Positions 24,494 to 34,055 of a stretch of 48,304 bases of DNA are shown here, piece after piece; the stretch's first letter is position 1; each line of letters starts with the position of its first letter. The stretch is from contig JAKACM010000027.1 in NCBI GenBank assembly GCA_021821465.1, positions 1-48,304 on the forward strand, written 5' to 3'. The notes beneath the pieces are model-generated. The model made no database searches. It saw nothing but the letters and a program-made list of their open reading frames with translations, and was not told the DNA's origin. The DNA comes from Bacillota bacterium. Its GTDB lineage: Bacteria; Bacillota; Sulfobacillia; Sulfobacillales; Sulfobacillaceae. Both the position numbers and the translations under genes were made by a program.

Positions 24494-25882
24494 GTGCTGG
24501 CGTTATTGATCGTTCCCTGTCTGTTTCTTTTGATCTTGCCTTTTGTGCCTGTAAGACGGCTCAAATTGGCGTTTGTGACGATGGCCTCGGCCGACTTTTT
24601 GCTGGCCCTTTTCGCTATGGCTCCGGGTGAGGCTATCGATCTGGCATGGTGGCCCCAACTGGGTTTGAACTTTTCTCTCGGGGTGAATCACTATAATCAA
24701 CCTTTGCTGTGGTTAAACGGATTGGTCTTGTTAACCAGTCAATTGGCCGCAGGACGCGAAAATGCGTGGTCACCATTGTCGAAAGGGTCCATATTTTGGT
24801 TGTCGACGGCCTATGTGGGTGTGAGCCTGGCATTTTTAAGCCAGAATGTTTTGCTCTATTTTGTAGGATTTGAGATGGCCGTCCTTCCCTTCTTTTTGTT
24901 GGTCCGCAAGGACGGCGGGGAAAACAGGCGGGTCGCCGCCTTTTATTTCCTGGGTTTTTCGGCGGTAGCGGGAATGATGCTATTGGCCGCGGTACTCACT
25001 TTGGTCGTTCATCATGTCACGGGTTTTCAGTCCCAGGAGAATCTGGCGCTGTGGGTGCAATGGGCCGTCTATTTGCTGCTTCTTGCGACCTGGGCGATCA
25101 AAACTCCTCTATGGCCTTTTCACCTTTGGCTTCCCCGCACTCATGGCGAAGCCTCGACACCGGCTTCCATGTATCTTTCGGGAGTGACCCTAAAGGTGGC
25201 TCCATACGGCTTTCTCCTATTTTCCCGCTTGCTGCCCGCATCCAGTCATCACGCCTCGCCGCTTTTGGCGCTGTGGGGAGGTATCACACTTTTGGCCGGA
25301 AGTCTTTTGGCTTTAGGCCAAAAGGACTTAAAGCAAACGGTGGCCCAAAGTTCCATTGCGTCCATGGGTTATGTGATGATTGCGTTGTCCTTGGGGACTC
25401 CGGCTTCCGATGAGGCCGCCGTGTTGGTGATGGTAGGACATGGGCTGGCTTCTCCGTTGCTCTTTTGGATTGCGGGAGAAGTGGAGAAAGTGCAGGGGAG
25501 CCGCTCACTAGATGACTTACCCGGATTGTACCGTAAGGATCCTCTTTTGGTCATGTTTCTTACGGTAGCGGCCTTTGCGTATATGGGAATTCCGGGACTG
25601 GCTCTCTTTCCGGGGGAATTCGGGGTCATTACGGTGGCTTTGAAGCATGCTCCGGCTACATTGTATCTCATTGGTCCAGGAATTCTGGTTATGGCGGCCA
25701 CATGGCTCCGCGTTTTGGCGCGTGCCCGTTTCGGATCGGAGGAGCAAGTCTCCGCCAGTGGCGATTTGTCTGTCCGGCGCTTTGGATCATGGGGTGGTTT
25801 GTGGCTTACAGTTCCCTTGGTTTTGGTGGGCTTGATTCCCGAATGGTGGATCCATCTTTGGCATTGGGGGGGATTGAAATGA
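24494..25882 (+). CDS. nuoM: NADH-quinone oxidoreductase subunit M
   Basis: 462 residues, about 14 helices of the antiporter-like family. YFVGFEMAVLPFFLLV carries the helix-5 Glu. WAIKTPLWPFHLWLPRTHGEASTPASMYLSG is the highly conserved helix-7 region with the pumping Lys. KDLKQTVAQSSIASMGYV follows. GTG start at 24494 with AAGGAGG ten bases before. A nearby ATG at 24487 is in another frame. The stop overlaps nuoN. Confidence 0.93.
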   Translation: MLALLIVPCLFLLILPFVPVRRLKLAFVTMASADFLLALFAMAPGEAIDLAWWPQLGLNFSLGVNHYNQPLLWLNGLVLLTSQLAAGRENAWSPLSKGSIFWLSTAYVGVSLAFLSQNVLLYFVGFEMAVLPFFLLVRKDGGENRRVAAFYFLGFSAVAGMMLLAAVLTLVVHHVTGFQSQENLALWVQWAVYLLLLATWAIKTPLWPFHLWLPRTHGEASTPASMYLSGVTLKVAPYGFLLFSRLLPASSHHASPLLALWGGITLLAGSLLALGQKDLKQTVAQSSIASMGYVMIALSLGTPASDEAAVLVMVGHGLASPLLFWIAGEVEKVQGSRSLDDLPGLYRKDPLLVMFLTVAAFAYMGIPGLALFPGEFGVITVALKHAPATLYLIGPGILVMAATWLRVLARARFGSEEQVSASGDLSVRRFGSWGGLWLTVPLVLVGLIPEWWIHLWHWGGLK

Positions 25883-27225
25883 TCGCGTGGCTGGTCTTGG
25901 GGTTCGAGTGCATTGTTATGATGGTTCTGGAACTGATTCCCGTGAGAGCGAATATAAGCCGCTGGATATTGGCGGGAGGTATCTGTTTGTTGATGGTTCT
26001 TTTTTCGCTAGCGGGCAGTTTGCCCCATCTTTATGAACGGGTTATCTATGGGGATCCGGTGCATGTGATTTACCAAGAGATGGTGCTGATCACAGGGCTC
26101 GGGTTGACCGGAATTTTGTCCCGAGAACCGAGTCCCGCAGCGTCTACCCTCCTTATATTGACACTGGCCGGGGCAGAGGTTGCCGTCTGTGCGAATAATT
26201 GGGTCGTGTTGTTTTTGGGTATAGAAACTCTGAATATTGGCCTGTATGGATTGGTCGGCCATAGCGGTCGCCAAAAGGTGGGAGACGAAGCCCTCTTAAA
26301 ATTCTTTATTCTCGGCAGTATTTTTACCGCCTGCGAAGTGGCGGGAATAGGCCTTATCGGCGGTACGCAGGGCAACCTTCAGATTATGGTGTCTAAGATG
26401 TCAAATCCGGCCCTCATTGCCGGACTGAGTCTCATATTGGCCGCATTGTTGTTCAAAATGGGCAGTTTTCCGTTTCATTTGTGGGCACCAGACACCTATG
26501 AAGGATCCCCCTGGCAGGCCACCACGATCATTGCGACATTGCCAAAAATTGTAGCCGGAAGCCTGCTTATACGTTTTATGGCCACCGGTATATTTTCTGT
26601 CATTCCACACCTTCGGGGAATATTGGAGGTGGTTGCTTTGGGTACGATGATAGTCGGCGCTTTGGGGGCATGGCGTCAACCCAGGCTGAAGAGGATGTTG
26701 GCCTATGCCGCCATTTCCCAGGTTGGTTTTGTGATTTTGCCCCTGTCTTCCGGACATGTCGGCGCCGCCGGGGTGTATTTGGTGAGTTATATTTTGGGCA
26801 GCATGGCCGTATTCAGTGCTGCCCAGGCTTTGGGAGGTCAGGACAATCCTACCCGCTTGGATCTGGTGGGAGCCTTGAAGACCAAAAGTCGATGGCCGGC
26901 TGTGGCCTTGGTTATGGCCTTAGCCGGATTTGCCGGATTTCCTTTGACGGTCGGTATGGCTGCCAAACTCTACAGTGTAGAGGCCGTGATGGGAGAATCT
27001 GCGGTTGTGTGGCTGGGTGCTGTACTCGTCACAGGATTCACTTTTTTCTACTACTTCCGCTGGATATTTCCGTTTTTTGCATCGGGAAACATGAAACTGC
27101 CCAAAAACCCCGGTTTTGGCGTTTTGGCCATCAGCCAAATCTCAGCCTTTCTTATCGTGGTGTTGGGTATTTGGAGTTATCCTATGATCTGGCTGACGCA
27201 ACATTTGACTGTACTGGGGATTTAA
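25879..27225 (+). CDS. nuoN: NADH-quinone oxidoreductase subunit N
   Basis: 448 residues, antiporter-like. LGIETLNIGLYGLVG is the helix-5 Glu motif. KMGSFPFHLWAPDTYEGSPWQATTIIATLPKI is the helix-7 motif with Lys. PRLKRMLAYAAISQVGFV matches the central helix. ATG at 25879 overlaps the nuoM stop. Last gene of the operon. No nuoE, nuoF or nuoG follows. Confidence 0.93.
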   Translation: MIAWLVLGFECIVMMVLELIPVRANISRWILAGGICLLMVLFSLAGSLPHLYERVIYGDPVHVIYQEMVLITGLGLTGILSREPSPAASTLLILTLAGAEVAVCANNWVVLFLGIETLNIGLYGLVGHSGRQKVGDEALLKFFILGSIFTACEVAGIGLIGGTQGNLQIMVSKMSNPALIAGLSLILAALLFKMGSFPFHLWAPDTYEGSPWQATTIIATLPKIVAGSLLIRFMATGIFSVIPHLRGILEVVALGTMIVGALGAWRQPRLKRMLAYAAISQVGFVILPLSSGHVGAAGVYLVSYILGSMAVFSAAQALGGQDNPTRLDLVGALKTKSRWPAVALVMALAGFAGFPLTVGMAAKLYSVEAVMGESAVVWLGAVLVTGFTFFYYFRWIFPFFASGNMKLPKNPGFGVLAISQISAFLIVVLGIWSYPMIWLTQHLTVLGI

Positions 27226-27569
27226 GTTCCGATTCGCCAATATTGTGCTGGAGTCGATTATGATTCAGTGATCACAGTACCTAACACCCCATAATGTTTT
27301 CGAGGTTGACGGTCCGAGACCAAAGGACAATCCGGTCCGTCCGTAAAAGAACGCGGTATTCCATAGTATTGCGGATGGTCTTCGGGACACACCGGGAACA
27401 CTAAAGTGGCGTGATGACATCGCGAAACCGTGGAAGAGTGGGAGCGTCAATTGAATCAAACTTGGAAAACCGGGATGAATCGGGGATTTAGAAACAAGGA
27501 ATCTTTCGTATAGAGGAAATAAAATAGCATATGATGGCAGGTGAGAGGATTGAGAGGACCTTATTGTGT
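27226..27569. other. Non-coding stretch after nuoN
   Basis: No supported gene. I found no strong hairpin with a T-run to end the nuo transcript, so read-through into the small membrane protein gene is possible. Confidence 0.35.
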
Positions 27570-27782
27570 ATGGATGTTTTCCGTAATAAGTGGCGTGTAT
27601 TGCCTACTGCCAGAAAAGCAACCGTAGTGCTAATGGTGGCGGCGTCTGTGATGATGATTGCGTCTCGACTTTTTTCTGTGTCTGTATTTGTCAGCGGCAT
27701 ACTGTGGGTGCTTAGTTTAGGGTTTGTTGTGGGAGCGGCGATACTTTCGCTACGTCGAGGACATTCTCAATCGTTCAAATAA
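27570..27782 (+). CDS. Small two-helix membrane protein
   Basis: 70 residues with two hydrophobic segments (VVLMVAASVMMIAS and FVSGILWVLSLGFVVGAAIL), a basic start and a short basic tail. GAGAGGA lies about 12 bases before the chosen ATG. An upstream ATG at 27531 in the same frame is possible. Family not recognised. It may share the nuo transcript, but 340 bases separate them. Confidence 0.5.
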   Translation: MDVFRNKWRVLPTARKATVVLMVAASVMMIASRLFSVSVFVSGILWVLSLGFVVGAAILSLRRGHSQSFK

Positions 27783-28219
27783 CAAAATATTGTCGTAGGA
27801 AATTCCCTGGCCGGAGCCAACGAATTTCCTCATTACTCCCATGCCACGATAAGAACCCTGCGCAACAGTGAAGAAAGATAACTCAACAGCGTAACCAGAC
27901 GAGTACTTCCGAACACAGAAGGTGGAAGCCAGCAAAGTGGATTCGACACATATAACAGCACATAGTGCATCAGCACGACTTAATAACCGTTAGTACCCCG
28001 CCCAGACATTCAAGGAAATCCCCGAAGCATGCTATAAGGGCTCATTGATTCCGGGGTGGCTGTCTATCGGCAAAAAGCTCCCCATGCTACCTGCAATATT
28101 GTGATCCGCCGACCCACCAATTGGGATTTTAACGGTGGAGGGACGATTTGTCACATGGTGCGATAAGATAGCTGCGTTGAACCTAATCTAACCCCTTTGT
28201 GCGGCCGGCTGGCGTGTCG
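27783..28219. other. Non-coding stretch after the small membrane gene
   Basis: No supported gene. Frames present on both strands lack ribosome sites. A strong hairpin lies at its right edge (28220-28255). Confidence 0.35.
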
Positions 28220-28255
28220 TGATTCTCCCTGGCTCAAGACGGCCAGGGAGAATCA
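28220..28255. terminator. 14-bp perfect hairpin downstream of the GntR gene
   Basis: TGATTCTCCCTGGC (28220-28233) pairs exactly with GCCAGGGAGAATCA (28242-28255) around an 8-base loop. It lies 28 bases beyond the stop of the minus-strand GntR gene, where a terminator is expected. No T-run follows on either strand, so it may stabilise the 3' end of the transcript instead. Confidence 0.5.
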
Positions 28256-28283
28256 GTCGCTGAGCGCCACTACATTCCGCTCT

Positions 28284-29282
28284 CTAACGAGGGCCTATTC
28301 GTTGTCCCACAATCTTGGCGATGGTCTCCTGTAAATACGCGATGGACAGGGGATCATATTCCGTGCTATAGGTGACAAATGACTTTTTTCTGTGCCACGC
28401 TTCTAAAATATTGCGATTGCCTTCGTGAATTAATATCACATCGGCTTGCGATAGACCCTGATAAAGTTCGGCTTCATCTTCCAGATTCAAGGGGAGGATC
28501 TCGTGTCCGGTGGGCACAGCGGTAGCCGCAATCATCGCCATATTAGACATGGCTGAATGTGCGGGTGCGATGACGGCAATGCGAGAAGCGGCAGGAATTC
28601 GAGTCAGGGCATTGCGAGTGTCGTCGGAAACGCGCACACTGAGCCCGACCAATGCGACTTTGCCTGCATCGTAACACTCGCTCAGTGTTCCCAAATGATA
28701 AATGTTCGTAACCGCGATATCCGGAATACTGTCATCCCCTTTCAAATCTGATAACAGTCGCCGCTGAACCCGCACAGAAAGCACTGCATCGAGTTTGTCC
28801 CCGAAATAGGCTAGGCTGGCAGGATTGCACTCCGCGAACGCCACAGACAAGCTAGCCCCTTCTCCCATCTCTGATAAAGATTGGCGTTCCGCCAGCACCA
28901 AGGCTTGGAAAAATTGGGGTAAGGGAATGTTCCCTGCCCTCAATTGGTCTAATATGGCGGGTGCCAGATTCATTGCGTCACGAACGGCGGAAACCCAGGT
29001 CGCATTCCATCGCTGTCGACCGCATACATAATACCCGCGAACGGTGCTCGCCTCAATCATTCCCATCTTTTGGAGCAGCGAAAGCGCAACAAGTACGGTA
29101 TTGTGATTGATCCTTAACTCGGCACTCAATTGCCGAACCGACCATAAGCGCTGTCCTGGCCGCAGACTTCCTTGCGCAATCAAGTAGGTCAACTGGAAGG
29201 CAATTTGGTCCGAAAGTGCGACAAGAGTATCGGGATAAACGGCTATCCGAGGAAGCTTGCTGTTCTGTGATCCTGTTGGCAT
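28284..29282 (-). CDS. GntR-family transcription regulator
   Basis: 332 residues. The winged helix occupies residues about 20-90: DQIAFQLTYLIAQGSLRPGQRLWSVRQLS is the GntR start, then ELRINHNTVLVALSLLQKMGMIEASTVRGYYV holds the recognition helix and wing. The following 240 residues do not look like the usual UTRA, FCD or aminotransferase effector domains. They show alternating alpha/beta segments that could resemble a periplasmic-binding-protein fold. Its ATG overlaps the stop of the CoA-transferase gene (TAATG), so it is made with the operon it probably controls. Confidence 0.8.
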   Translation of the reverse strand: MPTGSQNSKLPRIAVYPDTLVALSDQIAFQLTYLIAQGSLRPGQRLWSVRQLSAELRINHNTVLVALSLLQKMGMIEASTVRGYYVCGRQRWNATWVSAVRDAMNLAPAILDQLRAGNIPLPQFFQALVLAERQSLSEMGEGASLSVAFAECNPASLAYFGDKLDAVLSVRVQRRLLSDLKGDDSIPDIAVTNIYHLGTLSECYDAGKVALVGLSVRVSDDTRNALTRIPAASRIAVIAPAHSAMSNMAMIAATAVPTGHEILPLNLEDEAELYQGLSQADVILIHEGNRNILEAWHRKKSFVTYSTEYDPLSIAYLQETIAKIVGQRIGPR

Positions 29283-30475
29283 TAAATTGCTCCTTCATCG
29301 TGCAATCGGTCCAGGTCGTATTCTGAAAGGCCCAACAATTGGCGATACACATAGGTATTAGAAGCGCCCAGTGATTCCCCCGTGTGCGAGACATGGCCAG
29401 GCGTGCTCTCAAGACGTGGTACCACATTGGGCATGAGAATCGTGGACTGAGACTCGTCATCTCGCATAGATACGAAGTTCTTCCGATCAATAATGTGAGG
29501 ATCGGCGACTATGTCGTTAATGGAATTGACGGTGCCTGCCGCAACTCCGTAACTCTCTAAATAGATGACCATATCATCGGCATCCTTCGTTCCTAAGAAT
29601 GCCACAAGGTATTCATTAAGGGCCTGACGGTGTGTTATTCGGTGATCATTGTCGTAAAATCTCGGATCGTGGATCAGTTCGGGCTGACCCATAGCCACGG
29701 TGAGCCGTTCAAACATGCGTTGGGTAGAGATTGGTAATACAATCCAGCGACCGTCGCGAGTCGGATAGAGATCGTTCGGTGCCACACCGGGGTTTTGGTT
29801 TCCTTGCCGCGTGCGTACCATGCCCGTTGCCTCAAATACGGCGGGAATGTCCTCCAACATCCGAATAATCGGTTCGTAAAGGGCTAAATCGATCAGTTGG
29901 CCTTCCCCGGATCGTTGCCGATGCAATAGGGCCAATAATACCGAATATGCGCCGTATACGCCGCCGATCCCGTCCGCAAGAGGAAATCCGCTAAATAGAG
30001 GCGGACCATCCGGTTCGCCTGTAATGGCTGTCAGACCCGCAAACGCTTCAGCAATCCGGGCAAACCCTGGACGATCCCGGTGCGGCCCAGTTCGACCAAA
30101 GGCTGAAAGATGCAGCATGACGAGGTTAGGCGAAACGCTCTTCAGATCTGGATAGTCGATATTCCAGCTGGCTAGGGTCACCGGGCGAAAGTTTGTTATC
30201 ACTACGTCGCAATGCGAAGCCAGTCGCGTGAAAAGCTTCCGGGCACTGGCTTTATGCAAATCCAGCGTTATGCTCCGCTTATTCCGATTCGTTACTTTGT
30301 GATAGAGTGAAACACCCTGTGCCGTTCGGGCATAGGATCGAATCGGGTCACCTGTCTTCGGTTGTTCAATCTTGATCACTTCAGCGCCAAAATCTCCTAA
30401 AAGTCCTGCGGCCAGCGGGCCGGCAATGATCGTTGATGCATCCAATACGCGAATTCCTGCTAAAACCGATCCCAT
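29282..30475 (-). CDS. Family III CoA-transferase (CaiB/BaiF type)
   Basis: 397 residues. The N-terminus VLDASTIIAGPLAAGLLGDFGAEVIKIE is typical. NRNKRSITLDL follows near residue 64. The catalytic Asp is expected at Asp168 in FSGFPLADGIGG, matching Asp169 of formyl-CoA transferase. Such enzymes move CoA between carboxylic acids through an aspartyl-CoA thioester. Ribosome site AAGGGGG upstream of the ATG at 30475. In the operon it follows an M20 hydrolase and an MFS transporter, so it may activate the acid released by the hydrolase. The substrate is unknown. Confidence 0.88.
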   Translation of the reverse strand: MGSVLAGIRVLDASTIIAGPLAAGLLGDFGAEVIKIEQPKTGDPIRSYARTAQGVSLYHKVTNRNKRSITLDLHKASARKLFTRLASHCDVVITNFRPVTLASWNIDYPDLKSVSPNLVMLHLSAFGRTGPHRDRPGFARIAEAFAGLTAITGEPDGPPLFSGFPLADGIGGVYGAYSVLLALLHRQRSGEGQLIDLALYEPIIRMLEDIPAVFEATGMVRTRQGNQNPGVAPNDLYPTRDGRWIVLPISTQRMFERLTVAMGQPELIHDPRFYDNDHRITHRQALNEYLVAFLGTKDADDMVIYLESYGVAAGTVNSINDIVADPHIIDRKNFVSMRDDESQSTILMPNVVPRLESTPGHVSHTGESLGASNTYVYRQLLGLSEYDLDRLHDEGAI

Positions 30476-30704
30476 GATATACCGCCCCCTTTTGATTCTA
30501 CGATGAGGTACCTATCTGTGTAGTAACCGTGTTTAAAGGCGGCAACGCGATCGCCCGCCAGCCTTGCCGCCATCTCAGTTGCTGACAGTCATTAGGACAA
30601 CTGAGGTGCTGCGGTATCTTGCCATTACAATAGTTCAGGTGAGGTGAAACATCGATAAGGTCTTCGCAAAACGCCCCCCAATGCCGGAAACCGCTTCGAA
30701 TGCG
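30476..30704 (-). other. 229-base gap between the M20 and CoA-transferase genes
   Basis: No gene is supported. The gap is long for an operon, so an internal promoter for the CoA-transferase and regulator genes may lie here, but none is obvious. Confidence 0.3.
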
Positions 30705-32075
30705 TCACATCTTCGCAAACCCATCAAGAATGCGGGCAAGATGGCGCATCCCATTTTGGAAGTCTTGAATGCGAATATGCTCATCGGGAGCATGCGGGCG
30801 ATTATCCCAATATCCAACGCCTGCTGTTACCACCGGAATCTTCAGAGGCTCCTTAAATGCATACCCAGGACTACTGCCGCCAATCAGGGGGACGATGGAC
30901 GGCAGTCCGCCGTAGACCTCATGGCCCGTCCGCACCACCAGTTGCACCAATGGATCGTCGAGATCTGTGCGAGCTGGCCCCATCCACCCCATCATCGTCG
31001 TCGTGACATCTTGGAATCCCTGATTGTCAAGATATCCGCGCAATTTTTGAAAAATGTCTTCAGGATCCTGATCGGGCACCAGGCGAAAGTCAATCTTCGC
31101 TTTTGCTTCGCTGGGCACAATTGTTTTGCTGCCTTCTCCCTGATATCCGCTGCCCATCCCTTGCACGTTGCAGGTCGGGGAAAAAACAGAGCGCAAGAGA
31201 TCTGCACCATGGCGACCCCCGGCAAACTCACGGATTCCATACAAGTTGCGCAGTTGTTCTTCGTATGCCAGGTTATTGACCCACATTCGGTCAAAAATGG
31301 CGAGATCTTTTGCGGAAGGGCCGTGCGCGTCGTCATAGAATCCCGGTATGCGAATGCGCTCATCTAATCCCTTCAGTGTACTCAATGCCCAAATTAATCG
31401 CCAGGCGGCACTTGGCATTACATGCGCGCCCCCAGAATGGGCATCACGTGCAAGAGTGCCGACTGAAAGCTCCACTTCTAATATGCCCCGGACGCCAAGC
31501 GCCAAGATAGGATATCCGTTTCGACCAATGTCGCCTCCCTCCCAAACAGCCCCCTGGCAGCGCAAAACATTGGCATGTTGCCGTACAAAAGCTGCAATAT
31601 TAGGACTGGATATCTCCTCCTCACCTTCAATGACGAACATGACTGTGCACGGTAGTTGGCCGTCATACGCCTGAGACAAAGCATCTATCGCCGCGAGCCG
31701 CGCAATAATCTCGCCTTTGTCGTCCTTCGCACCCCGCCCAAAGATCTTACCCTCACGGACCGAGGGATCAAAAGGCGGCGTCGTCCAGAGGTTAAGGGGT
31801 TCCACAGGCTGTACGTCGTAGTGGTTATAGAATAATAACGTTCGCTCACTCTTGCCAGCAATTCGTCCCACGATGATTGGATACCCTGCCGTCTGGTATA
31901 CCGTTACATCGGCACCGTGTCCATGCAGGATGTCTTCGACAAGATTCGCGCATTCGTGCATACCCATATCTTGTGCTGCCACACTGGGCTGGGCACATAG
32001 GCGAACTAGCTCACCGACGTAGCGATCAAGGTTATTCCCGATGTAGGCATCAACCTGGTTCATAGTATCTTTCAT
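30705..32075 (-). CDS. M20-family metallopeptidase/dipeptidase
   Basis: 456 residues from the ATG at 32075, chosen because GAGGAG lies ten bases upstream. The metal site is visible: NHYDVQP (His85, Asp87), GRGAKDDKG (bridging Asp118), and FVIEGEEEISS with the catalytic Glu and metal Glu at about 152-153. The dimerisation domain occupies about 200-330. It resembles ArgE/DapE/CPG2 and carnosinase-like dipeptidases, which hydrolyse amides of small peptides or N-acyl amino acids. Probably cytosolic, as no signal peptide is seen. The transporter gene upstream likely imports its substrate. Confidence 0.88.
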   Translation of the reverse strand: MKDTMNQVDAYIGNNLDRYVGELVRLCAQPSVAAQDMGMHECANLVEDILHGHGADVTVYQTAGYPIIVGRIAGKSERTLLFYNHYDVQPVEPLNLWTTPPFDPSVREGKIFGRGAKDDKGEIIARLAAIDALSQAYDGQLPCTVMFVIEGEEEISSPNIAAFVRQHANVLRCQGAVWEGGDIGRNGYPILALGVRGILEVELSVGTLARDAHSGGAHVMPSAAWRLIWALSTLKGLDERIRIPGFYDDAHGPSAKDLAIFDRMWVNNLAYEEQLRNLYGIREFAGGRHGADLLRSVFSPTCNVQGMGSGYQGEGSKTIVPSEAKAKIDFRLVPDQDPEDIFQKLRGYLDNQGFQDVTTTMMGWMGPARTDLDDPLVQLVVRTGHEVYGGLPSIVPLIGGSSPGYAFKEPLKIPVVTAGVGYWDNRPHAPDEHIRIQDFQNGMRHLARILDGFAKM

Positions 32076-32114
32076 GTTCCGACCACTCCTCATTATTCAA
32101 ATTGCACTCGAAAG

Positions 32115-33368
32115 TCATACGGAATGCGAAGGTTTGACCAAGGGGGAAGATATACGCCGCATTTTGGCAACTAGACCCAACGAGAAGAGAAGACTTACCG
32201 CGCTGACCACAAACATCGACTGATAGTGGCCGCCGCTGCGAGCAATGACCTCGCCGACGACTGGCGCCGCCGTCATCAATCCACCCGCTTGGACAAGATT
32301 GACCGCGCCATACACCGACCCATGAAGCTCCGATGTGGCAGCGGCGGCTTTATCTGAAGAAAGTCCTGTACGATGCATCAAATCTTCGCGTAAGGTGTCG
32401 ACCGCGAGAGGATATGAGACAACCTGAATGCCGCCCCATGCAACTCCGGCAAAGGCGAGCATAACGAAAGCTTGCAGCACCGTATGGACCATGAGGCCGC
32501 TTAGCGAAACAATCACAAACAGGCCCAAGACGGCTCCCAGCAGTACGCGGGCATCATATCGTTGATAGAGACGGCCAAACCAAAGAGATACCACAACGGC
32601 GGTCACACTAAAAATCGACATACTTAGCGCGGAGTCAATGAGAGTCCCATGCAGAACATGAAGCATATATGGAGTAAAAAAACTGCCGATGGCCTCAAAT
32701 CCGAGCCACCAGAGCACCTGGGCCACCAGATACTTCAAGAACTCCCAACTCGCTAGGAGGCGGACGTCCGGATGTAATCGAAAATCCGCTATTCTCGGCT
32801 TCTCATGGCTACGAATCGCTGTGGTCAGTCCCGTCGTAAGTAGTACCACCGAGCCAATGAGAAATGCCGCAAAATGTCCCATGAACTGCCAAACAAGCGG
32901 CACCACGAGGAATGATACCAAAGTACCGAGCATCCACAATACGTTCAAGATGCCCGACGCCTCGCCATAATCGTTCTCCTCACAAACATCCGGCATCATT
33001 GCCTGATACGGAGCCTGACTAAGTTGTTGGAAGAAGTAAAAGGCGATTGTCGCACTTAGAGCAATCGTGAGACTTTGAGCGAAATAGAGCAGCATCAGTG
33101 CTAACGCCGCGCCCGGAAAGGCAATAAAAAGGAAGGGTCGTCGGCGCCCGAATCGGGTCTCCAAACGATCCGAAACAAATCCCGCTACCGGATTGAGGAT
33201 AATTCCAAAGAGACCTTGAATGCCAAGTACCGCTCCAATGAGCGGCACTGCAGCCCCCCGTGCCTCAAGGAGTACTGCCGTAAAGATTTTGTTAAAACCC
33301 CAGCCAACATTTGTGCCGAAACCTGCGAGTCCAAGGATCCCAATGCGCTTGCGCGCCGATTTATCCAT
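32115..33368 (-). CDS. MFS transporter (GPH/SLC45-like)
   Basis: 417 residues with about 12 hydrophobic segments. The loop GFVSDRLETRFGRRRPFLF at about 63-81 is the MFS motif A, and its GRRRPF form is typical of the glycoside-pentoside-hexuronide and SLC45-like symporters. Start at the ATG 33368, with GGAGGT upstream. Two earlier in-frame codons (TTG, GTG) lie within the ribosome site. First gene of the operon, so likely the importer of the compound handled by the M20 and CoA-transferase enzymes. Confidence 0.87.
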   Translation of the reverse strand: MDKSARKRIGILGLAGFGTNVGWGFNKIFTAVLLEARGAAVPLIGAVLGIQGLFGIILNPVAGFVSDRLETRFGRRRPFLFIAFPGAALALMLLYFAQSLTIALSATIAFYFFQQLSQAPYQAMMPDVCEENDYGEASGILNVLWMLGTLVSFLVVPLVWQFMGHFAAFLIGSVVLLTTGLTTAIRSHEKPRIADFRLHPDVRLLASWEFLKYLVAQVLWWLGFEAIGSFFTPYMLHVLHGTLIDSALSMSIFSVTAVVVSLWFGRLYQRYDARVLLGAVLGLFVIVSLSGLMVHTVLQAFVMLAFAGVAWGGIQVVSYPLAVDTLREDLMHRTGLSSDKAAAATSELHGSVYGAVNLVQAGGLMTAAPVVGEVIARSGGHYQSMFVVSAVSLLFSLGLVAKMRRISSPLVKPSHSV

Positions 33369-33991
33369 CACCAACCTCCTTAATGGAATAACCCGGTCTC
33401 GTTTCGTCAGTGACCAAATGACTGAGCCTTCGATCTTGATCCTTGGTTCATTGAAAAAGAATACGTCGCGTAGATGCCACTCCCTTAGAAATTCAGGCTT
33501 TATTTTAAGCCCTTCCGGCAGGGTCGATATCGTCTTTAGGTCACGACGCTGCTCAATCCACCGAATTGATCACTTCGAGAAGAGTATTTCTCTATGTGTT
33601 CCGCTGTTCTGGTTCATTATATCACTCAATATTGTTAAGCGTTAGAATATTAAGGCAGATAGTGAAAATACTTAGCGGCCATTTTGGCGAATTCTTAAAG
33701 GCCGAACTGGCCATTTTTTGACCATATACAGGTGATATAGAAGCAAGCGTCTATGGGCCAAAAGCGTTATTGGTTCGCCGAGAAAATTTGGTCGTTAGCT
33801 CACGACTTCTGGTTCTCATCGGCACTTGGATTGATGATCTTTTCCTGTCACCCTCGAATTAATACCCCGGATATTCCCAAAATTATCGGTCATTGAAGAA
33901 GGATAGAAATTGAATTTGATAAAGATGCTGTAGTCTCAAGGACCGGGGGAAACCGCCGAAGGAATTTGACCCGGTCGTGAGAATGAAGATG
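33369..33991. other. Divergent non-coding stretch before the ABM-like gene
   Basis: No supported gene. A minus-strand TATAAT lies at 33616-33621 but has no clear -35 box, and is about 250 bases ahead of the MFS start. The plus-strand promoter follows at 33992-34019. GGCC repeats (about 33676-33715) could form short hairpins. Confidence 0.4.
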
Positions 33992-34019
33992 TTGTATTAT
34001 TAGCAAAATGGCTTATAAT
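33992..34019 (+). promoter_or_regulatory. Sigma-A-type promoter for the ABM/ArsR gene pair
   Basis: TTGTAT (33992-33997) and TATAAT (34014-34019) are separated by 16 bases, close to the vegetative consensus. Transcription would start near 34027, about 30 bases before the first gene. Confidence 0.65.
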
Positions 34020-34055
34020 TAACAAGATAGATAATAAAGTGAGGTGTTAATCGTT

